Shown here: positions 25,874-34,498 of the stretch, one piece after another
Position numbering within the stretch: position 1 is the first letter of the stretch
How the letters are laid out: every line of letters starts with the position of its first letter
DNA from: Flavobacterium sp. AED
Lineage (GTDB): Bacteria; Bacteroidota; Bacteroidia; Flavobacteriales; Flavobacteriaceae
Length of the DNA stretch: 64,000 nt
Direction of reading: 5' to 3'
Assembly: GCF_000812945.1 (NCBI RefSeq)
Contig: NZ_JSYM01000001.1
Coordinates: 744,001 to 808,000 of the forward strand
Position numbers and translations under genes: made by a program
Notes under the pieces: generated by a model
Told to the model about the DNA's origin: nothing
The model's input: the letters and a program-made list of their open reading frames with translations, nothing else
The model's database searches: none

Positions 25874-27154
25874 CTATTCTTGTTTTGCGTCTGATTTTAC
25901 TTTTTTATCAGGTCTGATAATCATACGCAAAGATTGATCTTTTGCAAAATAAGCAATCATCCAATTGAAGAATGTTTTTATTCTGTTACGATACGTTATC
26001 AATGAAATGAGGTGAATGAATAGCCATATTACCCAGGCAAAAAATCCTTTGAAATGCATTTTGGGTTTAGGTAAATCAACTACAGCCTTATTTTTCCCTA
26101 TAATAGCCATAGATCCTTTATCGTTATATTTGAAGGGTTTTAATGGCTTGTTTAGATTCATTGACTTAAAGTTATTTGCTAAATTTATTCCTTGTTGAAT
26201 AGCGACTTGTGCCACTTGAGGATGTCCATTAGGAAAATCTGCATCTGTAAGTTGGATACAAGTATCTCCTATAGCGAAGATATTTTCAGTACCATTAACT
26301 TTATTAAAAGCATCGGTAGCCATTCTTTTTCCGCGACCATAACTTTCAGTTGGAATTCCTTCGAAAACTTTTGCCGAAACTCCTGCAGCCCAAATTAAAT
26401 TTTTGGTTTGAATCGTTTCGCCATTAGAGAAATACACCGTATCATCAATATAATCAGTAACCGTATTATTTAATTTTACTACAACGCCTAATTTTGTTAG
26501 CGCTTCCAGTGTGTCTTCCTGGGAAGCTTTACTCATTGGCGATAATACGGCATTGGCTCCATCAACCAGATAGATATTACTGGCAGTAGTGCTTAATTCA
26601 GGATATTCTTTTAGCAAAATATTTTTACGCATCTCAGCAAACATTCCTGAAACTTCAACACCTGTAGGACCGCCACCGGCAACTACAATGGTTAACAGTT
26701 TTCTACGTTCGCGGATATCTTTGCAAATGGCAGCTTTTTCTAAATTTTTAAGCAATGTATTACGCATCACAATGGCATCATTCAGCGTTTTCATTGGAAT
26801 AGCATTTTTCTTTACGTTTTCCATTCCAAAATAACTCGTTTCAGCACCTGTGGCGAAAACTAAGTAATCGTATGTTAATTCCCCATTGTTAAGAATAATT
26901 TTATTTTCTGAAGGGTTTACTTTTAATAAATTTCCCAGACGGAATTGCAGATTTTTTTTACCGGAAAAAAATTTTCGGAAAGGGTAACTGATACTGGAGG
27001 GTTCTAAAAAAGCGGTAGCAACCTGATAAATAAGTGGTGGAAAGAAATTATAATTGTTTTTGTCTACGAGCGTTACATTGACTCCTTTTTCATTTACTAA
27101 TTCTTTAGCAAGATTTAATCCTGCAAATCCTCCTCCGATGATAACAATTTCCAT
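25874..27154 (-). CDS. Type II NADH dehydrogenase (NDH-2)
   Basis: Peripheral membrane flavoprotein of 426 residues that oxidises NADH and reduces quinone without pumping protons. FAD motif IVIIGGGFAGLNLAKEL is at residues 3-19, the NADH motif IVVAGGGPTGVEVSGMFAE near 166, and the FAD ribityl-binding IFAIGDTC near 297. The conserved quinone-side motif is AQVAIQQG. The C-terminal amphipathic and hydrophobic segment (FFAWVIWLFIHLISLITYRN) anchors it to the inner membrane, as in other NDH-2 proteins. It is a monocistronic gene convergent with the exporter gene. Confidence 0.92.
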   Translation of the reverse strand: MEIVIIGGGFAGLNLAKELVNEKGVNVTLVDKNNYNFFPPLIYQVATAFLEPSSISYPFRKFFSGKKNLQFRLGNLLKVNPSENKIILNNGELTYDYLVFATGAETSYFGMENVKKNAIPMKTLNDAIVMRNTLLKNLEKAAICKDIRERRKLLTIVVAGGGPTGVEVSGMFAEMRKNILLKEYPELSTTASNIYLVDGANAVLSPMSKASQEDTLEALTKLGVVVKLNNTVTDYIDDTVYFSNGETIQTKNLIWAAGVSAKVFEGIPTESYGRGKRMATDAFNKVNGTENIFAIGDTCIQLTDADFPNGHPQVAQVAIQQGINLANNFKSMNLNKPLKPFKYNDKGSMAIIGKNKAVVDLPKPKMHFKGFFAWVIWLFIHLISLITYRNRIKTFFNWMIAYFAKDQSLRMIIRPDKKVKSDAKQE

Positions 27155-27572
27155 ATAATGATTTTAATATAGTTTTATAAAAATAATTGTTATAAAATTA
27201 CAAAAATTATAGAGGAGACTCGAATAATAAGTATTAAAAATGGGTTAAAAAAGCAGCGATTTTACTAGTGTTTTCGGGGTTTTTTTATTTTATTCTCAAC
27301 GAAAACGATAGCGTTGAAAAGCTTGATAGTGTCTGTTTTGTTTTTGTTAAGCAGAAGTATCCTTTTTTATTTAAACACAAAATTCTCTAATGTACTATAA
27401 AATTGAGTGGTGCATATTAATTCATTTCCGTAGTCAATTTTTATTAGTTTTCTCTTTTTTTAATTGGGTCGAGCGATATAGATTTAAAAGGTTTTTCCAG
27501 AATTGATCTACATGTTCTACCGATAAGAAAATCATTGTATTGTTTATCCAATTTTAAATATAGATTTTTTAC
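27155..27572. other. Gene-free stretch upstream of NDH-2
   Basis: About 420 AT-rich bases with no credible gene. The only structure I see is a small inverted repeat TCAACG (27296-27301) / CGTTGA (27312-27317) with a 10-base loop. No TAnnTTTG element for the NDH-2 gene was found. Confidence 0.4.
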
Positions 27573-27616
27573 AAAAAAAAACCATTGCATTACTTTAAAA
27601 AGTAATGCAATGGTTT
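27573..27616 (-). terminator. Terminator of the DEAD-box helicase gene
   Basis: Perfect 18-bp stem AAAACCATTGCATTACTT / AAGTAATGCAATGGTTTT, with a T-run on the minus strand, 27 bases after the helicase stop. Confidence 0.9.
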
Positions 27617-27642
27617 TGTAAATGTATATAGAAAAGAATTTT

Positions 27643-28980
27643 TTACTTCTTTTTAAGTTTTTTAACGGGTTTTTCTAAAGGCTCATTTTTATTTTGAAGA
27701 ATATAATTTGCCAATAATTTTTCAATTAATTCATCTTTAGTCAAATGATGAAAAACCGTTTTTATTTTTTCTTTTAATTCTGGTGCAACATCGTGGTTGG
27801 GCTTTGTTTTGAAAATTTGTTTGGCCCACAATAAGGTGTTGTTTTCTTCGATGCTGGCAACAGTTGGTTTTTTGAACTGACTAAATTTAATTCCTAATTC
27901 TTTTTCGAAATCAGCAATTTCCGTCACTTCTTCTGGTTGTAAAACCGTCAAAGAAAGTCCCTTTGCTCCTGCTCTTGCGGTTCTTCCGCTACGATGAACA
28001 TAAGCTTCGTAAACGTCCGGTAAATGATAATTAACAACATAAGATATTTCCTTTACGTCAATTCCTCTTGCTGCTAAATCAGTGGCGACTAATATATTGA
28101 TATGTCCTTCACGGAATTGCTCCATGATTCTGTCTCGAATTCCTTGTGATAAACTTCCGTGTAATGCTCCTGATGAAAACCGGTTGATGGCTAAGTTTTT
28201 AGCTAATTTATTGACAGCGGCTTTCGTTTTACAAAAAATAATTCCACGTTCTCCTTCTTTTGTATTTAAGAAATGCATCAAAACATCTAGTTTTTCTATG
28301 GGATCCACCACAATATATTCGTGGTCAATGCCTTGATTTCCTACTGTTTCCATATTAGCACTAACTTGAACTATGTTTTTGTTTAAGTAGTTTTGAATCA
28401 GTTGTTTTATGGTTCCTGGCATTGTTGCCGAAAATAAAAAAGTATTGTGAGTTGCAGGTAATTCGGCGATGATTTCGTCTAAACCTTCTTTTAATATGGT
28501 AACCATTTCATCGGCTTCATCAAGCACGAGGAATCTGGTTTCTTTTAAGTTTATAGCTTTGCGCTGAATCAAATCTATTAAACGTCCAGGTGTTGCCACC
28601 ACAATATGTGTAGGCAATGTAAGTCGTTCTATTTGTGGTTTGATTGGAATTCCTCCACAAGTTGCTGCAATAGAAACTTCGGGAAGGAATTTAGCAAAAG
28701 ATTCTAAATTCTTAAAGATTTGTTGTCCTAATTCTCTTGTTGGTACAAGAATTACTGCTTGTATAACAGATAAATTGGTATCTATTAATTGTAAAATGGG
28801 TAATCCAAAAGCCGCTGTTTTTCCAGTACCCGTTTTAGCAAGTCCAACCAGATCCGTTGTATTTGATAAAAGCAACGGAATTGTTTTTTGTTGAATTTCT
28901 GTTGGGACAGTAAATTTCAATTCATTTATTGCTTTTAATATGGGAGTTGAAATTCCTAAATCAGAGAATTGCTTTGGCAT
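27643..28980 (-). CDS. DEAD-box ATP-dependent RNA helicase (RhlE-like)
   Basis: RNA helicase of 445 residues containing all the classical motifs: Q motif (FSDLGISTPILKAI, PTEIQQKTIP), Walker A AKTGTGKT near 52, PTRELGQQ, motif II VLDEADEM near 158, SATMP, and motif VI HRSGRTARAG near 330. The C-terminal extension is short and ends in a lysine-rich tail (KPVKKLKKK). That fits RhlE- or DeaD-type ribosome-assembly or RNA-decay helicases. It is monocistronic, with a terminator downstream and a hairpin repeat upstream of its start. Confidence 0.92.
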   Translation of the reverse strand: MPKQFSDLGISTPILKAINELKFTVPTEIQQKTIPLLLSNTTDLVGLAKTGTGKTAAFGLPILQLIDTNLSVIQAVILVPTRELGQQIFKNLESFAKFLPEVSIAATCGGIPIKPQIERLTLPTHIVVATPGRLIDLIQRKAINLKETRFLVLDEADEMVTILKEGLDEIIAELPATHNTFLFSATMPGTIKQLIQNYLNKNIVQVSANMETVGNQGIDHEYIVVDPIEKLDVLMHFLNTKEGERGIIFCKTKAAVNKLAKNLAINRFSSGALHGSLSQGIRDRIMEQFREGHINILVATDLAARGIDVKEISYVVNYHLPDVYEAYVHRSGRTARAGAKGLSLTVLQPEEVTEIADFEKELGIKFSQFKKPTVASIEENNTLLWAKQIFKTKPNHDVAPELKEKIKTVFHHLTKDELIEKLLANYILQNKNEPLEKPVKKLKKK

Positions 28981-29032
28981 TTTTTTGAATTTTATAATTT
29001 TATAAAAAAGTTATTTTGTAAACGGTAATTTT

Positions 29033-29107
29033 TAGCCCTGATGGAAACGACATCCTGTTGTGGCGGGGTTCGCCACAACAGATATAGTGTACAGCGGGAT
29101 TAGCTCC
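29033..29107 (+). repeat. Hairpin repeat, TAGCCCYGAT...TAGCTCC family, copy 1
   Basis: A 75-base intergenic element. It begins TAGCCCTGAT and has a CATCC box before a perfect 10-bp hairpin TGTTGTGGCG (29056-29065) / CGCCACAACA (29071-29080). It continues AGATATAG...AGCGGGAT and ends TAGCTCC. A second copy at 36240-36370 shares both ends and the AGCGGGA box. Elements of this layout are scattered through Flavobacterium genomes. It contains no reading frame. Confidence 0.7.
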
Positions 29108-29121
29108 TTGAAAAGAAAATA

Positions 29122-30666
29122 TTAATCTTCGTCAGGTTCGTTCATGATTTTCTCACGATATTTTTTTCCAGTTAACAAAACCAGTTTTAATTTGTAATCA
29201 TCAACAAGCCACTCGCGGTAATTTTTACTACATTGGCTCAAACATTTAGAATAGCGTTTGATGCGACAATCAATATCGTCATCTAACAGTTTTCCTAATG
29301 CTTTAGCTTCTTGCAAAGTCTCCGAATTATCAACACACATGGCAGCATGCTGGTCCAACGATTTTTCCAGCACTTCTTTTGAGCGTAAATTTTGTTTAAT
29401 GATGAGTTTATGTTCTTCATCGACATCAAAAGTTACCACTTCTGTTTTGCTGAATTTTTCGCGTACATCAGGTGGCATATTGTATTTGAAATACAACTCA
29501 ATTTCCGTATCGTCACGTAAATTTTCCAGGTAAAACTCTGGTGATTTAAAGATATGTTGCCAGTTTACCGGCTCACTCCATAGTCCAAATCGTGCTGCAT
29601 TATTTCCTAAATCGATAACGTTAAAAGTATCTTTATTAGGCAGTTTTCTAGAACCTCGACCAATCATTTGATAATATAATGTCAACGATTTTGTCGCTCT
29701 ATTTAAAATTATTGTTTCTACAGTAGGCTCATCAAAACCGGTGGTAAGAATTCCAACCGATGTTAAAATAGCATCAGGTGTATGCTTAAACCAATGTAAA
29801 ATATCTTTTCTTTCTTCGTTATTACTAGTATTGTCCAAGTGACGAATCGCATAACCGGCTTCTCTAAAAGTTTCATATACATATAAAGAGGTATTGATAC
29901 CATTGTTGAAAATCAAGGTTTTCTTGCCTAGAGATTTTTCTGTATAAGCATGCAATAATTTTTCTTGCATGGCCATATTCGTATATAAATCATCCGATGA
30001 TTTAACGGTATAATCCCCATTAATACCTACTTTTAATGAGGTCAAACCTACATCATAGCTATAGGTTACTGCTTTGGCCAAAAAACCATTTGCAATCAAA
30101 GAACTAATAGTGTCTCCTACGATTAATTCATCGTAGCTTTCATGCATTGGCAATTTAATATTCGAACTTAAAGGCGTTGCGGTAACTCCTAATATAAAGG
30201 CATTTTTGAATGAACTTAATAATTTTCTGAAAGAGTTGTAATGCGCCTCATCGATGATTACCAATCCTACATTATCTAAATGTAATTTTTCGTCATTGAT
30301 TCTGTTTTTTAAAGTTTCCACCATGGCAACAAAACAAGAATAATCGTTTTGATCCGGAAGTTCTTTTACTTTACTGTTGATGATTTTGTTTTTCACATCA
30401 AAACCCTTCAACATTTTTGAAGTTTGCTTACACAACTCAATTCGGTGGGTTAAAACAACCACCTTTTTATCATGTTGTGATAAATAACGACGTACAATTT
30501 CAGAAAACACTACTGTTTTCCCACCACCAGTAGGCAATTGGTATAATAAATGATGTTGTGGCGGTGCATTATCTATGCGTTCAAAAATGGCGTCAATGTC
30601 GCCTTTTTGATATGCATAAAGTTCTTTTTTGTCTTCGATTTCTATTTCTAAAGTGTTTTGGGACAT
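29122..30666 (-). CDS. Superfamily II DEAD/DEAH helicase, UvrB/RecQ-like
   Basis: Helicase of 514 residues: Walker A QLPTGGGKTVVFSE near residue 45, motif II VIIDEAHYNS near 137, motif III GVTATPL near 157, and motif VI QMIGRGSRKLPN near 335. The C-terminal 130 residues (from about 385) contain a cysteine pair (IDCRIKRYSKCLSQC) and no recognised domain. It belongs to the broad group with type I/III restriction R subunits and UvrB-like helicases, but no methylase or nuclease is nearby, so it is probably a stand-alone DNA repair helicase. A promoter-like pair lies just upstream. Confidence 0.87.
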   Translation of the reverse strand: MSQNTLEIEIEDKKELYAYQKGDIDAIFERIDNAPPQHHLLYQLPTGGGKTVVFSEIVRRYLSQHDKKVVVLTHRIELCKQTSKMLKGFDVKNKIINSKVKELPDQNDYSCFVAMVETLKNRINDEKLHLDNVGLVIIDEAHYNSFRKLLSSFKNAFILGVTATPLSSNIKLPMHESYDELIVGDTISSLIANGFLAKAVTYSYDVGLTSLKVGINGDYTVKSSDDLYTNMAMQEKLLHAYTEKSLGKKTLIFNNGINTSLYVYETFREAGYAIRHLDNTSNNEERKDILHWFKHTPDAILTSVGILTTGFDEPTVETIILNRATKSLTLYYQMIGRGSRKLPNKDTFNVIDLGNNAARFGLWSEPVNWQHIFKSPEFYLENLRDDTEIELYFKYNMPPDVREKFSKTEVVTFDVDEEHKLIIKQNLRSKEVLEKSLDQHAAMCVDNSETLQEAKALGKLLDDDIDCRIKRYSKCLSQCSKNYREWLVDDYKLKLVLLTGKKYREKIMNEPDED

Positions 30667-30686
30667 TGCTTATTGTTGGATTTTTG

Positions 30687-30720
30687 CAAAAATACGCCTA
30701 AAAAACAGTTTAATTGTCAA
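30687..30720 (-). promoter_or_regulatory. Candidate promoter of the SF2 helicase gene
   Basis: On the minus strand TTG (30720-30718), 23 bases, then TATTTTTG (30694-30687) fits the TTG/TAnnTTTG consensus. The ATG at 30666 is 20 bases downstream. Confidence 0.6.
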
Positions 30721-30774
30721 TTTTAATTAAAAAAAAAACGATTGATTAAATAAAATTGAATTATGCAGCATCCT

Positions 30775-31302
30775 TTAATATTCAAATCGTTCTATAACTG
30801 CATTGAATTCGGGTTCATTGTACCATTTTTGCTTAATAGTTTCGTTATGAATGGCTATTATTCTTGTTTTGAAGTCATTAAGAATTCCATTAGCAATCAA
30901 GAAAATGACTGCTTGTTCGAAAGAATTGAACATACTTTTGAAAAATAAGTCTTGTTTTATAATATGCTCCGAGGAGAATGTTTGTGCAATTTCAATATTA
31001 TAAAGCATTACATCAGCAATTATGAAAGGGTCTACTCCCAAGAGCGTGAAATGCTTGATGTATTTTTGGGCAACGGAACGCCTCATTTTTGGTTTGCTTC
31101 GTCTTCCTGCTTTTTTTAAAGGGTAATATTCATTTGAAATTTTGAGTTTGCATTCCTGCAAAAGCGTTTCTTCCTTTGGATTGAAAACAAAATTATAATA
31201 GACTTTTACGGGACTAAATTTCTCGTACAATTCGATAATCTGTTCTTCGAGTTGTTCCTTATTAAGTTCAGCTAAGTATTTTTTTAAATCGCGTTTGCTC
31301 AT
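30775..31302 (-). CDS. DUF6155-type conserved protein
   Basis: Cytoplasmic, mostly helical, basic protein of 175 residues. It begins MSKRDLKKYLAELNKEQLEEQ, and the middle holds a basic RRSKPKMRRS stretch near 78. I believe it belongs to DUF6155, a family of unknown function; the assignment is from memory of the N-terminal pattern. I chose the ATG at 31302 rather than a TTG at 31308. A divergent promoter region with TAnnTTTG elements in both directions separates it from the DUF3817 gene. Confidence 0.7.
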   Translation of the reverse strand: MSKRDLKKYLAELNKEQLEEQIIELYEKFSPVKVYYNFVFNPKEETLLQECKLKISNEYYPLKKAGRRSKPKMRRSVAQKYIKHFTLLGVDPFIIADVMLYNIEIAQTFSSEHIIKQDLFFKSMFNSFEQAVIFLIANGILNDFKTRIIAIHNETIKQKWYNEPEFNAVIERFEY

Positions 31303-31320
31303 TATCAAAGTTTAAGAATA

Positions 31321-31328
31321 CAAAAGTA
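31321..31328 (-). promoter_or_regulatory. Candidate -7 element of the DUF6155 gene
   Basis: CAAAAGTA reads TACTTTTG on the minus strand; the ATG at 31302 is 18 bases downstream. Confidence 0.5.
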
Positions 31329-31371
31329 AATTACTTTAGGAATGAATGCTTCCAAAATCAATGATAATACT

Positions 31372-31379
31372 TAATTTTG
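31372..31379 (+). promoter_or_regulatory. Candidate -7 element of the DUF3817/MscS genes
   Basis: TAATTTTG fits TAnnTTTG. It lies downstream of the first possible start at 31346, so transcripts beginning here can only use the ATG at 31451. Confidence 0.5.
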
Positions 31380-31450
31380 CCATAAATAAAGCATTAAGAA
31401 CGTTTCTTTGGCTCTTTATTTTTTACTTTTATACCTCAAATTTAATTTTT

Positions 31451-31735
31451 ATGCTCAAATTTTTTAAGATTGTTGCCATTCTCGAAGGAGTTTCCTATTT
31501 GGTTTTATTTTCAAATATGCTTATTGTAAAACCTACCAATTTAGTGCTATACAAAACACTTTTATTTCCAATAGGAATGGCTCACGGAGTGTTATTTATT
31601 ACCTACATTATATTAGCAGTGCTATTGAAATTTAAAGAAAATTGGGACTTTAAAAAATTTGGAATTATCGGTCTTGCATCAATAATTCCTCTTGGTACTT
31701 TTTACATGGAAAAGAAATACTTGAAAAATGTATAA
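31451..31735 (+). CDS. DUF3817 small membrane protein
   Basis: Protein of 94 residues with three hydrophobic segments and the family pattern MLKFFKIVAILEGVSYLVLF, then KTLLFPIGMAHGVLFI with a conserved Gly-x-x-His. DUF3817 proteins are small inner-membrane proteins of unknown function. I chose the ATG at 31451, which begins the conserved domain and lies downstream of a promoter element; the longer frame from 31346 adds 35 residues without family support. Its last 8 bases overlap the MscS-type channel gene, so the two are coupled. Confidence 0.85.
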   Translation: MLKFFKIVAILEGVSYLVLFSNMLIVKPTNLVLYKTLLFPIGMAHGVLFITYIILAVLLKFKENWDFKKFGIIGLASIIPLGTFYMEKKYLKNV

Positions 31736-32981
31736 ATTCATAGAAAAAATATTCACTTTTCTATATCCTATATTACGGAAAATAGGATTTGGGAGTAGTT
31801 TTTCAAGCTATCTAAGTTTGATTATTAATATTGCCTTACTATGTGCAATAGCTTATGGTATATACATACTTTTCAGACTTATTTTGGTTACCTTGATGAT
31901 CGTTGTTGCCAAGAGAACAAAAACTAAGTTTGATGATTTATTGGTAACTAACAAAACGGCAAAATACATCGCCCATTTAATTCCGCTATTGTTTATTTAC
32001 AAATCAGTTCCTATAATTTTAGATCGTTTTGAATACTGGGAAGGTGTTTTTGGTAAATTGGTAGGAATCTATATTGTAATGCTAGTGCTGTGGATTATAC
32101 GAACTATCTTCAATGCATTAAGAGACTATTTAAAGTTAAAACCAAGATACAGTGATAAACCTATTGATAGCTTTATTCAGGTTATTATGATTGTGCTTTG
32201 GATGGTTGGAATCACAGTTATAATTTCGAAGCTATTTGATATCGATCAAAAAGAACTGTTGACCATTTTAGGAGCGGTTTCAGCTGTAATTATTTTGATT
32301 TTCAGAGATACAATTTTAGGGTTTGTATCTAGTGTCCAGGTATCTATAAATGATATGGTTCGTATTGGCGATTGGATTACGATGGATAAATTTGGAGCTG
32401 ATGGAGTTGTAATTGAAATTAATCTGGCTACTGTAAAAGTTCGAAATTTCGATAATACCACTACCACTATTCCTACGTACAGTTTGAGTTCTGATTCGTT
32501 TCAAAACTGGCGAGGCATGCTTAATTCTGATGGGAGACGTATAAAAAGACACATTCTTATTAAAACAAGCAGTATTCGATTTTTAGAAGAAGCCGAATTA
32601 AACGAATTAAAAAAAATTCAACTGATTTCAGATTATATTGATACTAGAAAATTAGAAATTGATACTTTTAATTCTAGTAATAAAATCGATAAATCATTGG
32701 CTATCAATGGTCGGAATTTGACAAATTTAGGCCTGTTTAGAAAATACATTACCCAATATCTTCATCATTATCCGGGATTAAATAAAGACATGTTAATGCT
32801 TTGTCGTCAATTGCAATCTACTTCTCATGGTGTTCCTCTTGAAGTTTATGCCTTTTCGCATGACAAACGATTTGAAAATTATGAATACATCATGTCTGAT
32901 ATATTTGATCATATCATTGCTTCCGTAAAATATTTCGATTTAGAGATTTTTGAAGGAATCAATGAAAGTACAACAAATTAA
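31728..32981 (+). CDS. Mechanosensitive ion channel, MscS family
   Basis: Membrane channel of 417 residues, with several N-terminal hydrophobic segments (about 20-55, 80-95, 103-120, 140-165). The pore-lining helix and beta domain follow from about 175: LTILGAVSAVIILIFRDTIL and then VSINDMVRIGDWITMDKFGADG, the classical MscS segment. The C-terminal domain is cytoplasmic. It probably opens on membrane tension during osmotic downshock. It overlaps the upstream DUF3817 gene by 8 bases and is followed 18 bases later by an ACT-domain gene. Confidence 0.92.
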   Translation: MYKFIEKIFTFLYPILRKIGFGSSFSSYLSLIINIALLCAIAYGIYILFRLILVTLMIVVAKRTKTKFDDLLVTNKTAKYIAHLIPLLFIYKSVPIILDRFEYWEGVFGKLVGIYIVMLVLWIIRTIFNALRDYLKLKPRYSDKPIDSFIQVIMIVLWMVGITVIISKLFDIDQKELLTILGAVSAVIILIFRDTILGFVSSVQVSINDMVRIGDWITMDKFGADGVVIEINLATVKVRNFDNTTTTIPTYSLSSDSFQNWRGMLNSDGRRIKRHILIKTSSIRFLEEAELNELKKIQLISDYIDTRKLEIDTFNSSNKIDKSLAINGRNLTNLGLFRKYITQYLHHYPGLNKDMLMLCRQLQSTSHGVPLEVYAFSHDKRFENYEYIMSDIFDHIIASVKYFDLEIFEGINESTTN

Positions 32982-32999
32982 AAATATTAAGGAATATAA

Positions 33000-33392
33000 A
33001 TGAGCGGAGAAAAAGACTTAGAAAAGTTACTTAAAACAATGAAACCAGAACATATTTCAGGAGAATATGTTTTTTGTGTGATTCATGATTTGACAAATCT
33101 AAATCTTAACGATATCATTATGACATTCAAAGAGCAGGAAGGCACCACAATAGTAATCAAGAAGGAATTTGCCGATAGTCTAAAACTAGAATATTCTTTT
33201 ATTGCTTCTTGGATTACTTTAACGGTTCATTCTTCTCTGGAAGCTGTGGGATTAACCGCAGCTTTTTCTAGTGCCCTTTCACAGGAAGGGATTAGTTGTA
33301 ATGTGATAGCCGCTTTTTATCACGATCATATTTTTGTAGATAAAAAAGACACTGATAAAGCAATGGAAATCCTTAATCGATTTTCAAATTAA
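33000..33392 (+). CDS. ACT-domain protein, COG3602-like
   Basis: Cytoplasmic protein of 130 residues made of two ACT-like halves (about 15-65 and 70-128). The end ISCNVIAAFYHDHIFVDKKDTDKAM matches small DUF2241/ACT_7 proteins. No enzyme domain is attached, so it may be a ligand-binding regulator. It follows the channel gene by 18 bases in the same direction and converges with the thioesterase gene. Confidence 0.8.
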   Translation: MSGEKDLEKLLKTMKPEHISGEYVFCVIHDLTNLNLNDIIMTFKEQEGTTIVIKKEFADSLKLEYSFIASWITLTVHSSLEAVGLTAAFSSALSQEGISCNVIAAFYHDHIFVDKKDTDKAMEILNRFSN

Positions 33393-33411
33393 AAGCGAAA
33401 ATCTACCCTAA

Positions 33412-33795
33412 TTACAAACGATCCTTTACAAATTCAATTTCTGTTTTCCCGTGTGCTTTTGGTTTTCCATCAGCGCCCAAACTTACCATTGTAGTATGGT
33501 CAATTGTGATAATTGTTTCTCGTGTCATCATATTTCGAGCTTCACATTTTAGCGTAAGTGAAGAATTTCCAAATTTTACAACATCAATACCAATTTCTAT
33601 AATATCGCCTTGTTTTGCTGAACTTCTAAAGTTGATTTCAGACATATGTTTAGTGACAATTCTTGTGTTTTCTAATTGAATAATGGTGTACAAAGCCAAT
33701 TCTTCATCAATCCAAGCTAATAATTTACCTCCAAATAAGGTTCCGTTTGGGTTTAAATCTTCTGGTTTTACCCATTTTCTAGTGTGAAATCTCAT
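33412..33795 (-). CDS. Acyl-CoA thioesterase, hotdog fold (YciA/ACOT type)
   Basis: Hotdog-fold thioesterase of 127 residues. The block LNPNGTLFGGKLLAWIDEELAL (within residues 16-37) contains the Asn, Gly-Gly and Asp of the YciA/BFIT acyl-CoA thioesterase active site, and the later NFRSSAKQGDIIEIG is typical. It should hydrolyse acyl-CoA to free acid and CoA in the cytoplasm. It is monocistronic, convergent with the ACT-domain gene 19 bases away. Confidence 0.88.
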   Translation of the reverse strand: MRFHTRKWVKPEDLNPNGTLFGGKLLAWIDEELALYTIIQLENTRIVTKHMSEINFRSSAKQGDIIEIGIDVVKFGNSSLTLKCEARNMMTRETIITIDHTTMVSLGADGKPKAHGKTEIEFVKDRL

Positions 33796-33813
33796 AATTT
33801 TTCTTTATATCTG

Positions 33814-33821
33814 CAAAAATA
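33814..33821 (-). promoter_or_regulatory. Candidate -7 element of the thioesterase gene
   Basis: CAAAAATA reads TATTTTTG on the minus strand; the ATG at 33795 is 18 bases downstream. Confidence 0.5.
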
Positions 33822-33864
33822 AACTTTTCTTATGGCTATTTTCTTTATTTTTAAAGAAAAAACC

Positions 33865-34269
33865 ATGAACGAACGCGATACTTTTTTAAAAGAATTCCGA
33901 GGACAAACAATAGGTTCTGTAACGATCCAATCTTCAACAGAAGAATCATTTCAAAATGAAGTGCTTAGGCCAATTTTGAAATTGCAAAATGATTTATTTA
34001 TAGCTTCATTCATTAATTATGTAGCAAAAAATAAAGCTGATTTTTATGGTTATACTACCGAAAAAAAATTATCGGTTATAGAAAATGCTATTCAAAAAGA
34101 CATCAAGTTTAGAAATGCCTTAAAAGGAATGATAATCGCATTATTTACAGCGGATGAATATGCTGATTACATAAAAAATTCCTCTAATATCAACAAAAGG
34201 ATGATGAGTATGCTTATCGAAAGATTAAAAAGTCAAGTCCAATTCTTTGAGATTAATCAAAACATATAA
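33865..34269 (+). CDS. Conserved hypothetical protein (often labelled glyoxalase, doubtful)
   Basis: Helical, acidic-basic mixed protein of 134 residues starting MNERDTFLKEFRGQTIGSV. It ends in two amphipathic helices (KGMIIALFTADEYADYI and NKRMMSMLIERLK). Homologues in Flavobacteria are, as I recall, sometimes called glyoxalase, but I see no vicinal-oxygen-chelate pattern or metal-ligand set, so I would not adopt that name. I chose the ATG at 33865; the longer frame from 33832 adds a low-complexity Phe/Lys stretch. From its stop to the esterase at 34499 the 229 bases hold nothing recognisable. Confidence 0.65.
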   Translation: MNERDTFLKEFRGQTIGSVTIQSSTEESFQNEVLRPILKLQNDLFIASFINYVAKNKADFYGYTTEKKLSVIENAIQKDIKFRNALKGMIIALFTADEYADYIKNSSNINKRMMSMLIERLKSQVQFFEINQNI

Positions 34270-34498
34270 TCCGATTTATTTTTTGGAGTTCATTCAAAGG
34301 CACTATTTAGAAATTGCGATATGTTAAATCGACTTAATTTGTTGTCTATAATTTAAAAAATAGACGCTTATTGATGTAAATATTACAATTTAATTATGAT
34401 TTAATAATCGCAATGTTTTTTATAATAAATATTAGTTAAGTAAAATTATTTATGCTATTCGCTTGGATTTTTTCATTATAATTGTTAAAAATAAAGTT

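Noticed and set aside
27296..27317. Terminator or operator in the NDH-2 upstream gap
   Set aside because: Only six base pairs with a 10-base loop and no T-run; compatible with chance.
29122..30666. Restriction-modification or anti-phage system around the SF2 helicase
   Set aside because: No methylase, nuclease or specificity gene lies nearby; the neighbours are housekeeping genes.
33865..34269. Glyoxalase annotation
   Set aside because: No beta-alpha-beta-beta-beta metal-site pattern; the protein appears helical.
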